Assembly: GCA_963799365.1 (NCBI GenBank)
Contig: CAWCWV010000007.1
Location: 1 to 64,000 of the forward strand
From: Marinirhabdus sp963799365
GTDB lineage: Bacteria > Bacteroidota > Bacteroidia > Flavobacteriales > Flavobacteriaceae
Direction of reading: 5' to 3'
Length of the DNA stretch: 64,000 bases
Shown here: positions 17,647 through 25,977 of the stretch, piece by piece
Layout of the letters: each line of letters opens with the position of its first letter
How positions within the stretch are numbered: position 1 is the first letter of the stretch
Made by a program: the position numbers and the translations under genes
The notes under the pieces: generated by a model
Database searches by the model: none
What the model saw: the letters and a program-made list of their open reading frames with translations, nothing else
What the model was told of the DNA's origin: nothing

Positions 17647-19100
17647 TAAAGTTCTTTTCGTAGTCTGGCAACTGGAATGTCCAATTGTTCCCTGTATTTA
17701 GCAACTGTTCTACGGGCAATAGGATATCCCTTTTCTTTCAAAATCTTGGCTAATTTGTCGTCAGTTAAAGGTTTTTTCTTGCTTTCTTCCCCAATTGTGA
17801 TTTCTAATATTTTTTTGATTTCTCTTGTTGAAACATCTTCACCTTGGTCATTTTTCATGGATTCACTAAAAAATTCTTTAATGAGTTTGGTTCCGTAAGG
17901 GGTGTCTACATATTTACTATTGGCAACACGGGATACGGTCGAAACATCCATATGTATCTTGTCTGCTATATCTTTTAAAATCATAGGCTTTAAATTACGC
18001 TCATCTCCTGTCAAAAAATATTCCTCTTGGTGATGCATAATAGAATTCATAGTAACAAACAAAGTCTGTTGACGCTGTTTTATGGCATCTATAAACCATT
18101 TCGCCGCGTCCAGTTTCTGCTTTATAAACATGACCGCATCTTTTTGCGATTTCGATTTTTCTTTGGAAGCCTTGTATCCCATTAGCATATTAGAATATTC
18201 CCTAGATACGTGCAGCTCTGGTGCATTTCTTCCGTTCAGCGTTAGGTCTAGTTCTCCATCTACAATTCTAATAGCAAAATCTGGCACAACGTGCTCTACC
18301 ATTCTCGTATTTCCTGCGTAGGCGCCCCCGGGTTTTGGATTTAGACCTTCTATTTCGTGAACGGCTTCTCGTAGCTCGTCTTCAGTAATATTAAATTTCT
18401 GAATGAGTTTACTGTAATGCTTTTTTATAAAATGATCGAAGGCATCATCTATAATTTCAATCGCAAGGGTGACTGAATTTGAAGGATTTCTTCGGTATAA
18501 CTGAAGCAACAAACATTCCTGTAAATCACGAGCTCCAACACCAGCCGGGTCTAATTCCTGAACAATTTCCAAGACCTTTTCGATCTTAGCTTCGGTCGTA
18601 TAAACGTTTTGTGTAAAGGCAAGATCGTCTAGAATATCCGCCACTTCACGTCGTATGTAACCACTCTCATCCACGCTTCCCACCAAAAATTTTGCAATTT
18701 CTTTAGCCTCATCATCCAAACGATAGGTGTTGAGCTGCGTCAATAAGTACTGATTAAAAGAAGTTCCCGAAGCATAAGGTGTTTGCTTATCCTCGTCGTC
18801 TGCACTATAGTTGTTTGCCGAAAGTTTATAACTTGGAGTTTCATCGTCACTTAAATAATCATCTACATTAATATCTGTTTCAATAACATCGCTGTCATTT
18901 TCGTACTCGTCTTCATTATTAAACTCATCGTCCATCTTGTCTTCATCTTCTTTTCCGCCTTCTAATGCTGGATTCTCATTCATCTCTTGCGAAATACGTT
19001 GTTCAAAAGCCTGTGTAGGCAATTGTATCAACTTCATCAACTGTATTTGCTGAGGAGAAAGTTTTTGAGAAAGTTTAAAATTTAATTGTTGTTTGAGCAT
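17646..19100 (-). CDS. rpoN: RNA polymerase sigma-54 factor
   Basis: Sigma-54 directs RNA polymerase to -24/-12 promoters that need AAA+ activators. The N-terminal activator-contact region (LKQQLNFKLSQKLSPQQIQL) is followed by an acidic linker (residues 50-90, many Asp and Glu), the core-binding domain (LDPAGVGARDLQECLLLQ), a helix-turn-helix (KDIADKIHMDVSTVSRVANS) and the C-terminal RpoN box ARRTVAKYREQL. Although an ATG exists at 19142, the ATG at 19100 gives the conserved start MLKQQL. The length, 484 residues, is normal. It overlaps the next gene by one base. Confidence 0.95.
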   Translation of the reverse strand: MLKQQLNFKLSQKLSPQQIQLMKLIQLPTQAFEQRISQEMNENPALEGGKEDEDKMDDEFNNEDEYENDSDVIETDINVDDYLSDDETPSYKLSANNYSADDEDKQTPYASGTSFNQYLLTQLNTYRLDDEAKEIAKFLVGSVDESGYIRREVADILDDLAFTQNVYTTEAKIEKVLEIVQELDPAGVGARDLQECLLLQLYRRNPSNSVTLAIEIIDDAFDHFIKKHYSKLIQKFNITEDELREAVHEIEGLNPKPGGAYAGNTRMVEHVVPDFAIRIVDGELDLTLNGRNAPELHVSREYSNMLMGYKASKEKSKSQKDAVMFIKQKLDAAKWFIDAIKQRQQTLFVTMNSIMHHQEEYFLTGDERNLKPMILKDIADKIHMDVSTVSRVANSKYVDTPYGTKLIKEFFSESMKNDQGEDVSTREIKKILEITIGEESKKKPLTDDKLAKILKEKGYPIARRTVAKYREQLDIPVARLRKEL

Positions 19101-19404
19101 AGTTCGTAACTGAACTATAAAAATATGAAAATACCAGTACATATAGGGAGTTCAAGTTTTATTTAAGCTTTTATTGTGAAAAGATAATTGTGTCTGCCAA
19201 AATATTGTATGGGGTATTTATCCCCTTTGTATTAGTTGAATGTCTCTAACAGCAAAAGGTAAATACATTTTTATTTTGGGATGTTTCCCTTTAAATAAAT
19301 CCGCTTTTTAACTGGGACTCTTTTTTTAAAATAGTGGGAATTTTGACCTCAAAGGAGTGATGCCAAAAATCCTAATAAAAGAGTAGGCACTTAAAACAAC
19401 TATC
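19101..19404. other. Divergent intergenic region
   Basis: Separates rpoN and the 696-aa gene, both read outward. No convincing promoter box, RNA gene or repeat was found. Confidence 0.45.
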
Positions 19405-21495
19405 ATGGAAAAAATGACAGACAAACAACTAATGACGGCCAGGCAAGATTTTATGACCTATATGGCAGTTGAAAAAAAAGACCTTTCGAAAGCAACTATG
19501 AAAACCAAAGCTGCTTTTTTTACACAAAAGATGAATACTTCTTTCGAAGAGCTAGCCTGCGTTGGGTATAATTCTACGTTTAGTGAACTTACCGCAACAG
19601 TACGTATAAAAAGGGCTAGTGGATATTCTGGGGAGTTATGCACACAAGGCTCTAATGAATATGTCCGCTTTTATTTAGATTATGAAGATGGTAGTGGCTG
19701 GCAGGATATGGGACTTACTGCGGTAAATGTGCACGACATTCCTACTCAAAACGATTGCAATGGAGCGCAAGAATTGCCTATAGATTACGCGGTACGTTTG
19801 CAAATAAGTCCAAAACGATTTTTTTGCACAAAAGTTAATACTCCTAAGGTACGTGCCGTCTTGGCGTGGAATGAAATGCCTGCCCCAAACGATCCAGATC
19901 TGAATGCAGGAACATATACCTGGAGTGATACAAAGGAAAGTTATATACAAATTGAGCCTCTTAGGTTTTTCCTCCCGGATTTGCCACTTACAAACATTGC
20001 AGGATTGTTGGAAAAGGCGGTAGCAAATCCAACAGTATCATTAAGCAGTCTGGCGCAATTTACACCAGATGGACTCGAGGCTATTAAAGAGGCACAACAA
20101 GGATTAAAACTTCAACCCTTAGATTTCCCAAAGCTTGCAAAACACTATGCATCTGAAAACATTGAGCCGTATAGATTTGGTTTTCCATTATTGAAAAAAG
20201 TTCAACAAACTAATGATCCAAAGATTGTAAATGCTGTTCAAGATCTATTTGCTGCTCAAAACTTTTCTTTAGCAGAAAATTTAAGTAAGCTACTTCAAAC
20301 AGAATGTAACAAAGAGTATGAGGAATTATTTTGCGTAGCAGCAGATTATTCGCGGGAAGCATTGGTGGGGACATTAAAGATCAAGCGTCCTAATGGCTAC
20401 AGTGGTGGTTTGTGCGACGACGGTAGTAAAGAATATGTTTCGTTCTGGATACAGGATGAAATCGATGCCTGCGAATGGAAACATGCCGGAACAACTTTTA
20501 TAAAAGTGCATGATATAGCCGAAATTCCCGATGGAGGTTTAGCGTATTCTGTAATTTTACCATATGACTTTTCGCCCCTTAAGCAGTCTTGTGAAAACCC
20601 GGTAGTTTTAAAAGTACGTGCCATACTTTCCTGGAACCAACCACCAGAAGATATGCAGTGTCAAAATTGGGGTAATGTGGTAGATTCTTATATTCAACTT
20701 AAACCTCAAACTGTCTGGAATGGGGAAGGACCCAAACTTATAACCGTTGGAGGAGTTGCAACAGATTTTATCGATGGGGTAAGCGGACTTACACTTCCTG
20801 GTGCTAAAATTGAATTTAATCAGGTGCTCACATACAATGATAGTCCATTTGCTGGAATTATTGTAGTACAAGGCGTTTCTTCACCATTTGCCGGTCAGAA
20901 ATACAAAATAAAAATTACAAACCTTGCTACTGGTGCCTCTTATTATTTAAACAATAAATTAGATTTATTAGGATACAATCCCGTTACTGGAGTTGTTACG
21001 CATCCAGATTTATATCCCGTTGGAGATGCGTATGAATATCAACCGTATCATAATAACATAAGCAGTGTGCTGGCACGTTTCTCTCCAGGTACTAACGATC
21101 GATTGCGTGTAACCATAGAACATTCCGATGGCACACAAGACAGTCAAGTGATACAGATGGATAATTCTCCAACAACCCTCACATTATATATTGATGATGG
21201 GGGCGATTGTAGCCACTATACAAAAGGTGATACTGTTCTGGGTAACTTTAGTGTAACAGAAGATTATTTAGAGATATTTCAGGTAAGTACTTCTGCCGGA
21301 ATATATACAGCTACAGGAACCGGTCTCGGTCAATCTGGAGCTACTGAAGGCAGCGGAACTTTTAGTATAGCTACAGATCCAAACAAAAATTGTGGTAAAG
21401 TTGTACTAAGCGCCACTCAAAAAGCAATTCGCAATAGTACGACAGTAGGAAGAAATGTGACTACAGATCGTATCATTTGCCTAAGCGATTTATAA
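19405..21495 (+). CDS. Unrecognised 696-aa protein with an internal duplication
   Basis: No signal peptide or membrane segment is visible. Residues 47-184 and 305-433 are clear repeats of one another: FEELACVGYN against YEELFCVAAD, IKRASGYSGELC against IKRPNGYSGGLC, SNEYVRFYLDYED against SKEYVSFWIQDE, VNVHDIP against IKVHDIA, and KVRAVLAWN against KVRAILSWN, each ending in a YIQL/I segment. A helical linker (190-300) joins them. The C-terminal 250 residues look like beta-sandwich domains with Gly-rich segments. I recognise no family and assign no function. A bidirectional terminator follows. Upstream promoter not identified. Confidence 0.85.
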   Translation: MEKMTDKQLMTARQDFMTYMAVEKKDLSKATMKTKAAFFTQKMNTSFEELACVGYNSTFSELTATVRIKRASGYSGELCTQGSNEYVRFYLDYEDGSGWQDMGLTAVNVHDIPTQNDCNGAQELPIDYAVRLQISPKRFFCTKVNTPKVRAVLAWNEMPAPNDPDLNAGTYTWSDTKESYIQIEPLRFFLPDLPLTNIAGLLEKAVANPTVSLSSLAQFTPDGLEAIKEAQQGLKLQPLDFPKLAKHYASENIEPYRFGFPLLKKVQQTNDPKIVNAVQDLFAAQNFSLAENLSKLLQTECNKEYEELFCVAADYSREALVGTLKIKRPNGYSGGLCDDGSKEYVSFWIQDEIDACEWKHAGTTFIKVHDIAEIPDGGLAYSVILPYDFSPLKQSCENPVVLKVRAILSWNQPPEDMQCQNWGNVVDSYIQLKPQTVWNGEGPKLITVGGVATDFIDGVSGLTLPGAKIEFNQVLTYNDSPFAGIIVVQGVSSPFAGQKYKIKITNLATGASYYLNNKLDLLGYNPVTGVVTHPDLYPVGDAYEYQPYHNNISSVLARFSPGTNDRLRVTIEHSDGTQDSQVIQMDNSPTTLTLYIDDGGDCSHYTKGDTVLGNFSVTEDYLEIFQVSTSAGIYTATGTGLGQSGATEGSGTFSIATDPNKNCGKVVLSATQKAIRNSTTVGRNVTTDRIICLSDL

Positions 21496-21515
21496 TATTT
21501 AAATATGGGGATAAC

Positions 21516-21549
21516 AAAAAAGGGGAAGTTGTTGCGCTTCCCCTTTTTT
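21516..21549. terminator. Bidirectional terminator
   Basis: Perfect 13-bp arms (AAAAAAGGGGAAG and CTTCCCCTTTTTT) serve the convergent 696-aa gene and asnS. Confidence 0.9.
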
Positions 21550-21554
21550 AATGC

Positions 21555-22997
21555 TTAAAAGGAAGCATTTCCAGGTGTCCTCGGATATGGAATTACATCT
21601 CTAATATTCCCCATTCCCGTTACGAACAATACTAAGCGCTCAAAACCTAGCCCGAATCCACTATGAACACAAGTTCCAAATTTTCTCAAATCTAGATACC
21701 AATATAATTCTTCTTCGCTAATATCCATTGCAGCCATTTTCTCTTTTAAAACATCATAACGCTCCTCCCGCTGGCTTCCACCAACAATCTCTCCAATCCC
21801 TGGAAACAATACATCCATAGCGCGAACTGTCTTCCCGTCGTCGTTTAAGCGCATATAGAACGCCTTGATCTTTGCAGGATAATCGAACAAAATTACAGGA
21901 CATTTAAAATGTTTTTCAACTAAGAAACGCTCATGCTCACTTTGCAAATCGGCACCCCATTCTTCAATTAAATACTTAAACTTTTTCTTTTGATTGGGTT
22001 TACTGCGCTTTAGAATATCTATAGCTTCGGTATAGCTTACGCGCTTAAAGTTATTTTCCAGTACAAATTTTAGCTTATCACGCAGTACCATTTCACTTCT
22101 CTCTGCTTGTGGTTTGCTTTTTTCTTCCTCCAACAAGCGATTTTCTAGAAATTCCAGATCGTCTGCGCAATTATCCAGCGCGTAGTTTACAACGTATTTT
22201 ATAAAATCTTCTGCAAGATCCATATTGTCGGCAAGGTCGTTAAAAGCAACTTCTGGTTCTATCATCCAGAACTCGGCTAAGTGGCGGCTGGTATTACTGT
22301 TCTCGGCTCTGAACGTTGGGCCAAAGGTGTACACTTTCCCTAGCCCCATCGCAAAAGTTTCGGCTTCTAACTGCCCACTCACGGTAAGATTTGTTTCTTT
22401 CGCGAAAAAATCATCTTTATAGTTAATCGTTCCGTCATCATTTAACGGTGTATTTTTAAGATCCAGATTGGTTACTTTAAACATTTCCCCGGCACCTTCA
22501 GCATCACTTCCCGTTATTATTGGGGTGTGCATATAGTAAAATCCGTTTTTCTGAAAATATTCGTGAATGGCAAAAGACAGTTTGGAACGTACGCGCATAA
22601 TAGCGCCAAATGTATTAGTACGCACCCTTAAATGTGCTTGTTCCCGTAATTTTTCAAGTGTATGACGCTTGGGTGAAAGGATCGTTAATTTAACATCTTC
22701 GGGATCTGCTTTCCCTAAAACTTCCACTGCTGAAACCTGAATTTCTACTTTTTGCCCTTGTCCCTGGCTTTCTACCAAAGTTCCTTTTACTTCAATAGCG
22801 GCGCCTACGGTAATGTCTTTCAACATAGCTTCATCAAAATTTTCAAAATCTACAACGCACTGTATGTTATGCAGAGTAGAACCGTCGTTTAAGGCAATAA
22901 ACCGATTGCTTCTAAAAGCGCGTACCCAACCACGGGCCGTAACTTCGGTTAAAGAAGGTTCTTGTTGTAAAAGATGTACGATATCTGTTGCTTTCAT
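21555..22997 (-). CDS. asnS: Asparaginyl-tRNA synthetase
   Basis: Charges tRNA-Asn. The protein has the N-terminal OB-fold anticodon-binding domain (VTARGWVRAFRSNRFIALND), then the class II core with GSDAEGAGEMFKV, motif 2 (TFRAENSNTSRHLAEFWMIE) and motif 3 (GFGLGFERLVLFVTGMGNI), ending in the usual RTPGNASF-type tail. The ATG at 22997 gives 480 residues and the normal start MKATDIV; the longer frame begins with TTG. A well-formed promoter lies 22 bp upstream. Confidence 0.96.
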   Translation of the reverse strand: MKATDIVHLLQQEPSLTEVTARGWVRAFRSNRFIALNDGSTLHNIQCVVDFENFDEAMLKDITVGAAIEVKGTLVESQGQGQKVEIQVSAVEVLGKADPEDVKLTILSPKRHTLEKLREQAHLRVRTNTFGAIMRVRSKLSFAIHEYFQKNGFYYMHTPIITGSDAEGAGEMFKVTNLDLKNTPLNDDGTINYKDDFFAKETNLTVSGQLEAETFAMGLGKVYTFGPTFRAENSNTSRHLAEFWMIEPEVAFNDLADNMDLAEDFIKYVVNYALDNCADDLEFLENRLLEEEKSKPQAERSEMVLRDKLKFVLENNFKRVSYTEAIDILKRSKPNQKKKFKYLIEEWGADLQSEHERFLVEKHFKCPVILFDYPAKIKAFYMRLNDDGKTVRAMDVLFPGIGEIVGGSQREERYDVLKEKMAAMDISEEELYWYLDLRKFGTCVHSGFGLGFERLVLFVTGMGNIRDVIPYPRTPGNASF

Positions 22998-23018
22998 AGT
23001 CATGCTAATATTGAAGGG

Positions 23019-23047
23019 CAAATATAATTTTTAATTATGAAAAGCAA
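23019..23047 (-). promoter_or_regulatory. asnS promoter
   Basis: Minus-strand TTG (23047-23045) and TATATTTG (23026-23019), 18 bp apart, match the Bacteroidota TTG / TAnnTTTG promoter just upstream of the asnS ATG. Confidence 0.7.
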
Positions 23048-23077
23048 GGGAGAGAAAAGAAGAAAGACGACGCACAA

Positions 23078-23278
23078 GTCATTTCGAAGCAAAGCGAGAA
23101 ATTGCATCTTAGTATGCAAGTTCAATTTTACTTTCGGCTTAGCAAGTTGTGTGACCTCTCGCTGTGCATCGAGGTGACGCCTTAGTCATTTCGACCTTAG
23201 GAGAAATCGCATTCGAGTACGCACGCAAGAGCAAGCAAGTTCAATTTTACTTTCGGCTTAGCAAGTTGTGTGACCTCT
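23078..23278. repeat. Cluster of dispersed flavobacterial palindromes with a 44-bp direct repeat
   Basis: Three palindrome-type motifs of the GTCATTTCGA...GAGAAATcGCAT / GTCACCTCGA...GAGAGGTCAC family lie at about 23078, 23149 and 23185. Two identical 44-bp segments (23116-23159 and 23235-23278) are 119 bp apart. The second runs into the last two bases of the RND gene stop codon. A related motif occurs at about 48447. Confidence 0.8.
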
Positions 23279-25679
23279 AATTTTTCTCTTCCGGATCTGG
23301 GATTTCTTCAGCCTCTAAAATCTGAAGTGCAGGTTCTTTGAATGTTTTCTTGTTGGCAATTTCTTTTTCCAACGAAAGCAATAGTGCCGGTAACAACAAC
23401 AGGTTCGCTAACATGGCAAAAACAAGCGTTACTGAAACTAAAGCACCTAAGGCCACCGTTCCTCCAAAACTAGAGATAGTAAATACCGAAAACCCAAAAA
23501 ACAATACAATGGATGTATAAAACATACTCACCCCAGTCTCCCGAAGCGCCGCATATACAGATTTTTTGATCTTCCAGTTATTAGCAATAAGTTCCTGTCT
23601 GTATTTTGCAAGAAAGTGAATGGTGTCGTCCACCGAAATTCCAAAGGCAATACTAAAAACCAGAATGGTAGAAGGTTTTATGGGAACGCCCAAAAAGCCC
23701 ATTAATCCTGCTGTGATAATAAGGGGCAATAAGTTAGGCAATAACGAAACCAAAATCATCTTAAAGCTACGGAACATCCACGCCATAAATAGTGCAATGA
23801 GCAAGATGGCAAGTGATAAAGATATTACGAGGTTGTTTACCAGATACTTTGTACCCTTTTGAAACACCAATGCTTTTCCTGTAAGTGATACTTCAAAGCG
23901 ATCGCTAGGAAAAATCTTTTCTATTTTTGTTTTTATATCCTCCTCCAGCCGTTCGTATCGTTCAGTTTTAATGTCTTTCATAAATACGGTAATACGTGCG
24001 TATTGCCCTGTTGTATCTACATAACTTGACAGTAAATTGGTGCTTTGGGCACTGTTTTTTGCATAGGATAGAATAAATGTGCGTTCCTGGCTGTTTGGGA
24101 GTTGGTAATATTCTGGATTGCCATTGTAGTAGGCCTGCTTGCTGTATTTTACCAGATCTACTACAGAGAGGGGTTTAGAAAATTCGGGAATCTCGGCAAG
24201 ATATTCTTGCAGTTCGTCCATTCGTTTTAAAGTGGTGAGTTTCATCACTCCTTTTTTACGTTTGGTATCTACCAAAATTTCTAGCGGCATAATGCCTTCG
24301 TATTCTTTTTCAAAAAATTTAATGTCTTCAAAAAATGCCTCCCCCTTGGGCATGTCTTCAATAATACTTCCTGAAATTTTAATTTGAAACATTCCGATAA
24401 TACTTCCGCAGAGCAATAAAATAGAAGCGATAAAAATAGCGATGCGGTGCTCACGCACCATACGCTCCGTCCAATCAACAAAAGCACCAATCCATCGTTT
24501 GTTTAAGTGTTTGAGGTGCTTGGTTTTAGGAACGCTCATGTAACTGTACACAATAGGGATAATGAACAAACTCAATAAGAAAATACAGATAATATTGATG
24601 GAAGCCACAATTCCAAACTCACTTAAGAGCTTGCTATTGGTCAAAATAAATGTTGCAAAACCTGAAGCTGTGGTCACATTGGTCATTAACGTCGCGTTTC
24701 CCACTTTGGCAATCACCCGTTGTAAAGATTTTGCCTGATTCCCGTGAAGTTGTATTTCCTGCTGGTATTTATTAATAAGAAAAATACAATTGGGAATACC
24801 AATTACAATGATGAGAGGCGGAATAAGCGCCGTAAGTACCGTGATTTCATATTTCAGCAAACCAAGAATTCCGAATGCCCAGATCACCCCAATAATTACG
24901 GTAATCATAGAAATAAATGTAGCTCTAAAACTCCTGAAAAAGAAGAAAAATATGAGCGAAGTGACTAAAAGTGCAGCACCAATAAACAGCCCAATTTCAT
25001 CAATAATATTTTGCGAATTGAGCGTGCGTATGTAGGGCATTCCAGAGGTATGCACATTTATCCCAGTTTCTTCTTCAAAATTTTCAATAGCTGGAATAAG
25101 GTCTTCAACAATGAAGTCGCGCCGGAGTGCTGTATTTATAATATCCTTTTTAAGATATACGGCGGTGCGTACCCCCTGTTTGTTGGGGCTATAAACCAGC
25201 CCTTTATAAAAAGGGAGTTTGTTAAAAAGTTCGTATTTGTAGTCTTTTAATACTTCTTCGGAAAGAATACTGTCTTGTATAAACGGGACGAGTGCAAAAC
25301 TGGTGGAATCCTGTACTTTTTTTAGCTTTTGTAAATCGCCTACCGAAAGAGTGAAGTCAACCGCTTCGTAAGTTTTTAGTTTTGCTGAAAGTGCAGTCCA
25401 TGCCTTAAAATTCTTAGGGGTAAAGAGTGTAGAATCTTTAACGCCCATAATAATGAGGTTACCCTCTTCGCCAAACTTGTCTAGAAATTTGTTGTATTCT
25501 ACATTTACTTCGTGATCGTCCGGGAGTAGATTGGCTTCGGTGTAGGTAAAGCGCATGTATTGCCACTGCGTGACCATAAAAATGGTGATGGCAGCAATTA
25601 TAATGAGAAGTAGCGGTCTGTTTCTAAGGATAAACCGGGCAACGGTGCTCCAAAAACCAATGCTAAAAAGTTTGTTCAA
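23277..25679 (-). CDS. RND/MMPL-superfamily transporter
   Basis: The 800-residue protein has the RND two-half layout: membrane helix 1 near residues 20-40, a periplasmic domain, helices 2-6 with GAALLVTSLIFFFFFRSFRA and the loop GIPNCIFLINKYQQE, a second periplasmic domain, and helices 8-12 with VFSIAFGISVDDTIHFLAKY, whose acidic pair is the likely proton relay. It is shorter than AcrB-type pumps and fits the MMPL/SSD group, which moves lipids or other hydrophobic compounds. The start is TTG at 25679; no ATG occurs before helix 1, and a TACCTTTG box at 25702-25709 places the transcript start close by. Substrate unknown. Confidence 0.88.
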   Translation of the reverse strand: MNKLFSIGFWSTVARFILRNRPLLLIIIAAITIFMVTQWQYMRFTYTEANLLPDDHEVNVEYNKFLDKFGEEGNLIIMGVKDSTLFTPKNFKAWTALSAKLKTYEAVDFTLSVGDLQKLKKVQDSTSFALVPFIQDSILSEEVLKDYKYELFNKLPFYKGLVYSPNKQGVRTAVYLKKDIINTALRRDFIVEDLIPAIENFEEETGINVHTSGMPYIRTLNSQNIIDEIGLFIGAALLVTSLIFFFFFRSFRATFISMITVIIGVIWAFGILGLLKYEITVLTALIPPLIIVIGIPNCIFLINKYQQEIQLHGNQAKSLQRVIAKVGNATLMTNVTTASGFATFILTNSKLLSEFGIVASINIICIFLLSLFIIPIVYSYMSVPKTKHLKHLNKRWIGAFVDWTERMVREHRIAIFIASILLLCGSIIGMFQIKISGSIIEDMPKGEAFFEDIKFFEKEYEGIMPLEILVDTKRKKGVMKLTTLKRMDELQEYLAEIPEFSKPLSVVDLVKYSKQAYYNGNPEYYQLPNSQERTFILSYAKNSAQSTNLLSSYVDTTGQYARITVFMKDIKTERYERLEEDIKTKIEKIFPSDRFEVSLTGKALVFQKGTKYLVNNLVISLSLAILLIALFMAWMFRSFKMILVSLLPNLLPLIITAGLMGFLGVPIKPSTILVFSIAFGISVDDTIHFLAKYRQELIANNWKIKKSVYAALRETGVSMFYTSIVLFFGFSVFTISSFGGTVALGALVSVTLVFAMLANLLLLPALLLSLEKEIANKKTFKEPALQILEAEEIPDPEEKN

Positions 25680-25701
25680 GGATTTGTGTTTACAATCGTA
25701 G

Positions 25702-25709
25702 CAAAGGTA
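25702..25709 (-). promoter_or_regulatory. Putative -7 box of the RND gene
   Basis: TACCTTTG on the minus strand matches TAnnTTTG. No clear TTG is found at the expected -33 distance. Confidence 0.35.
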
Positions 25710-25813
25710 GTGAATAGGTGTGGGTTAACATAAAGGTTGATTAGGGGAAGTTTTTGATAAATCTTAAATCGAAATTGAAAGCGAAACACAAATTGAAATA
25801 AAAAGCACAGGCT

Positions 25814-25941
25814 CCTTCCCCCAGCGGTTACATTTTTTGAAATGAAACGCAACAATTATAACCCGCGACCTGGGGGAAGGTGGATTTCGGTTAGGGAATA
25901 TTAAGTGAAACTAATAATTTATATCCCGAAATTCGGAAGGG
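25814..25941. repeat. Dispersed structured repeat, copy A
   Basis: Perfect arms CCTTCCCCCAG (25814-25824) and CTGGGGGAAGG (25870-25880) enclose 45 bp and are followed by GTGGATTTCGG and, at 25925-25941, CCCGAAATTCGGAAGGG. Copy B at 55188-55311 keeps the layout with changed but still paired arms. Confidence 0.7.
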
Positions 25942-25977
25942 GGATTTTTTGAAATTGAAATATATAATCTTTTTGCG

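Noticed and set aside
23277..25679. AcrB-type multidrug pump
   Set aside because: At 800 residues it lacks the large docking domains, and no membrane fusion or outer-membrane partner genes are adjacent.
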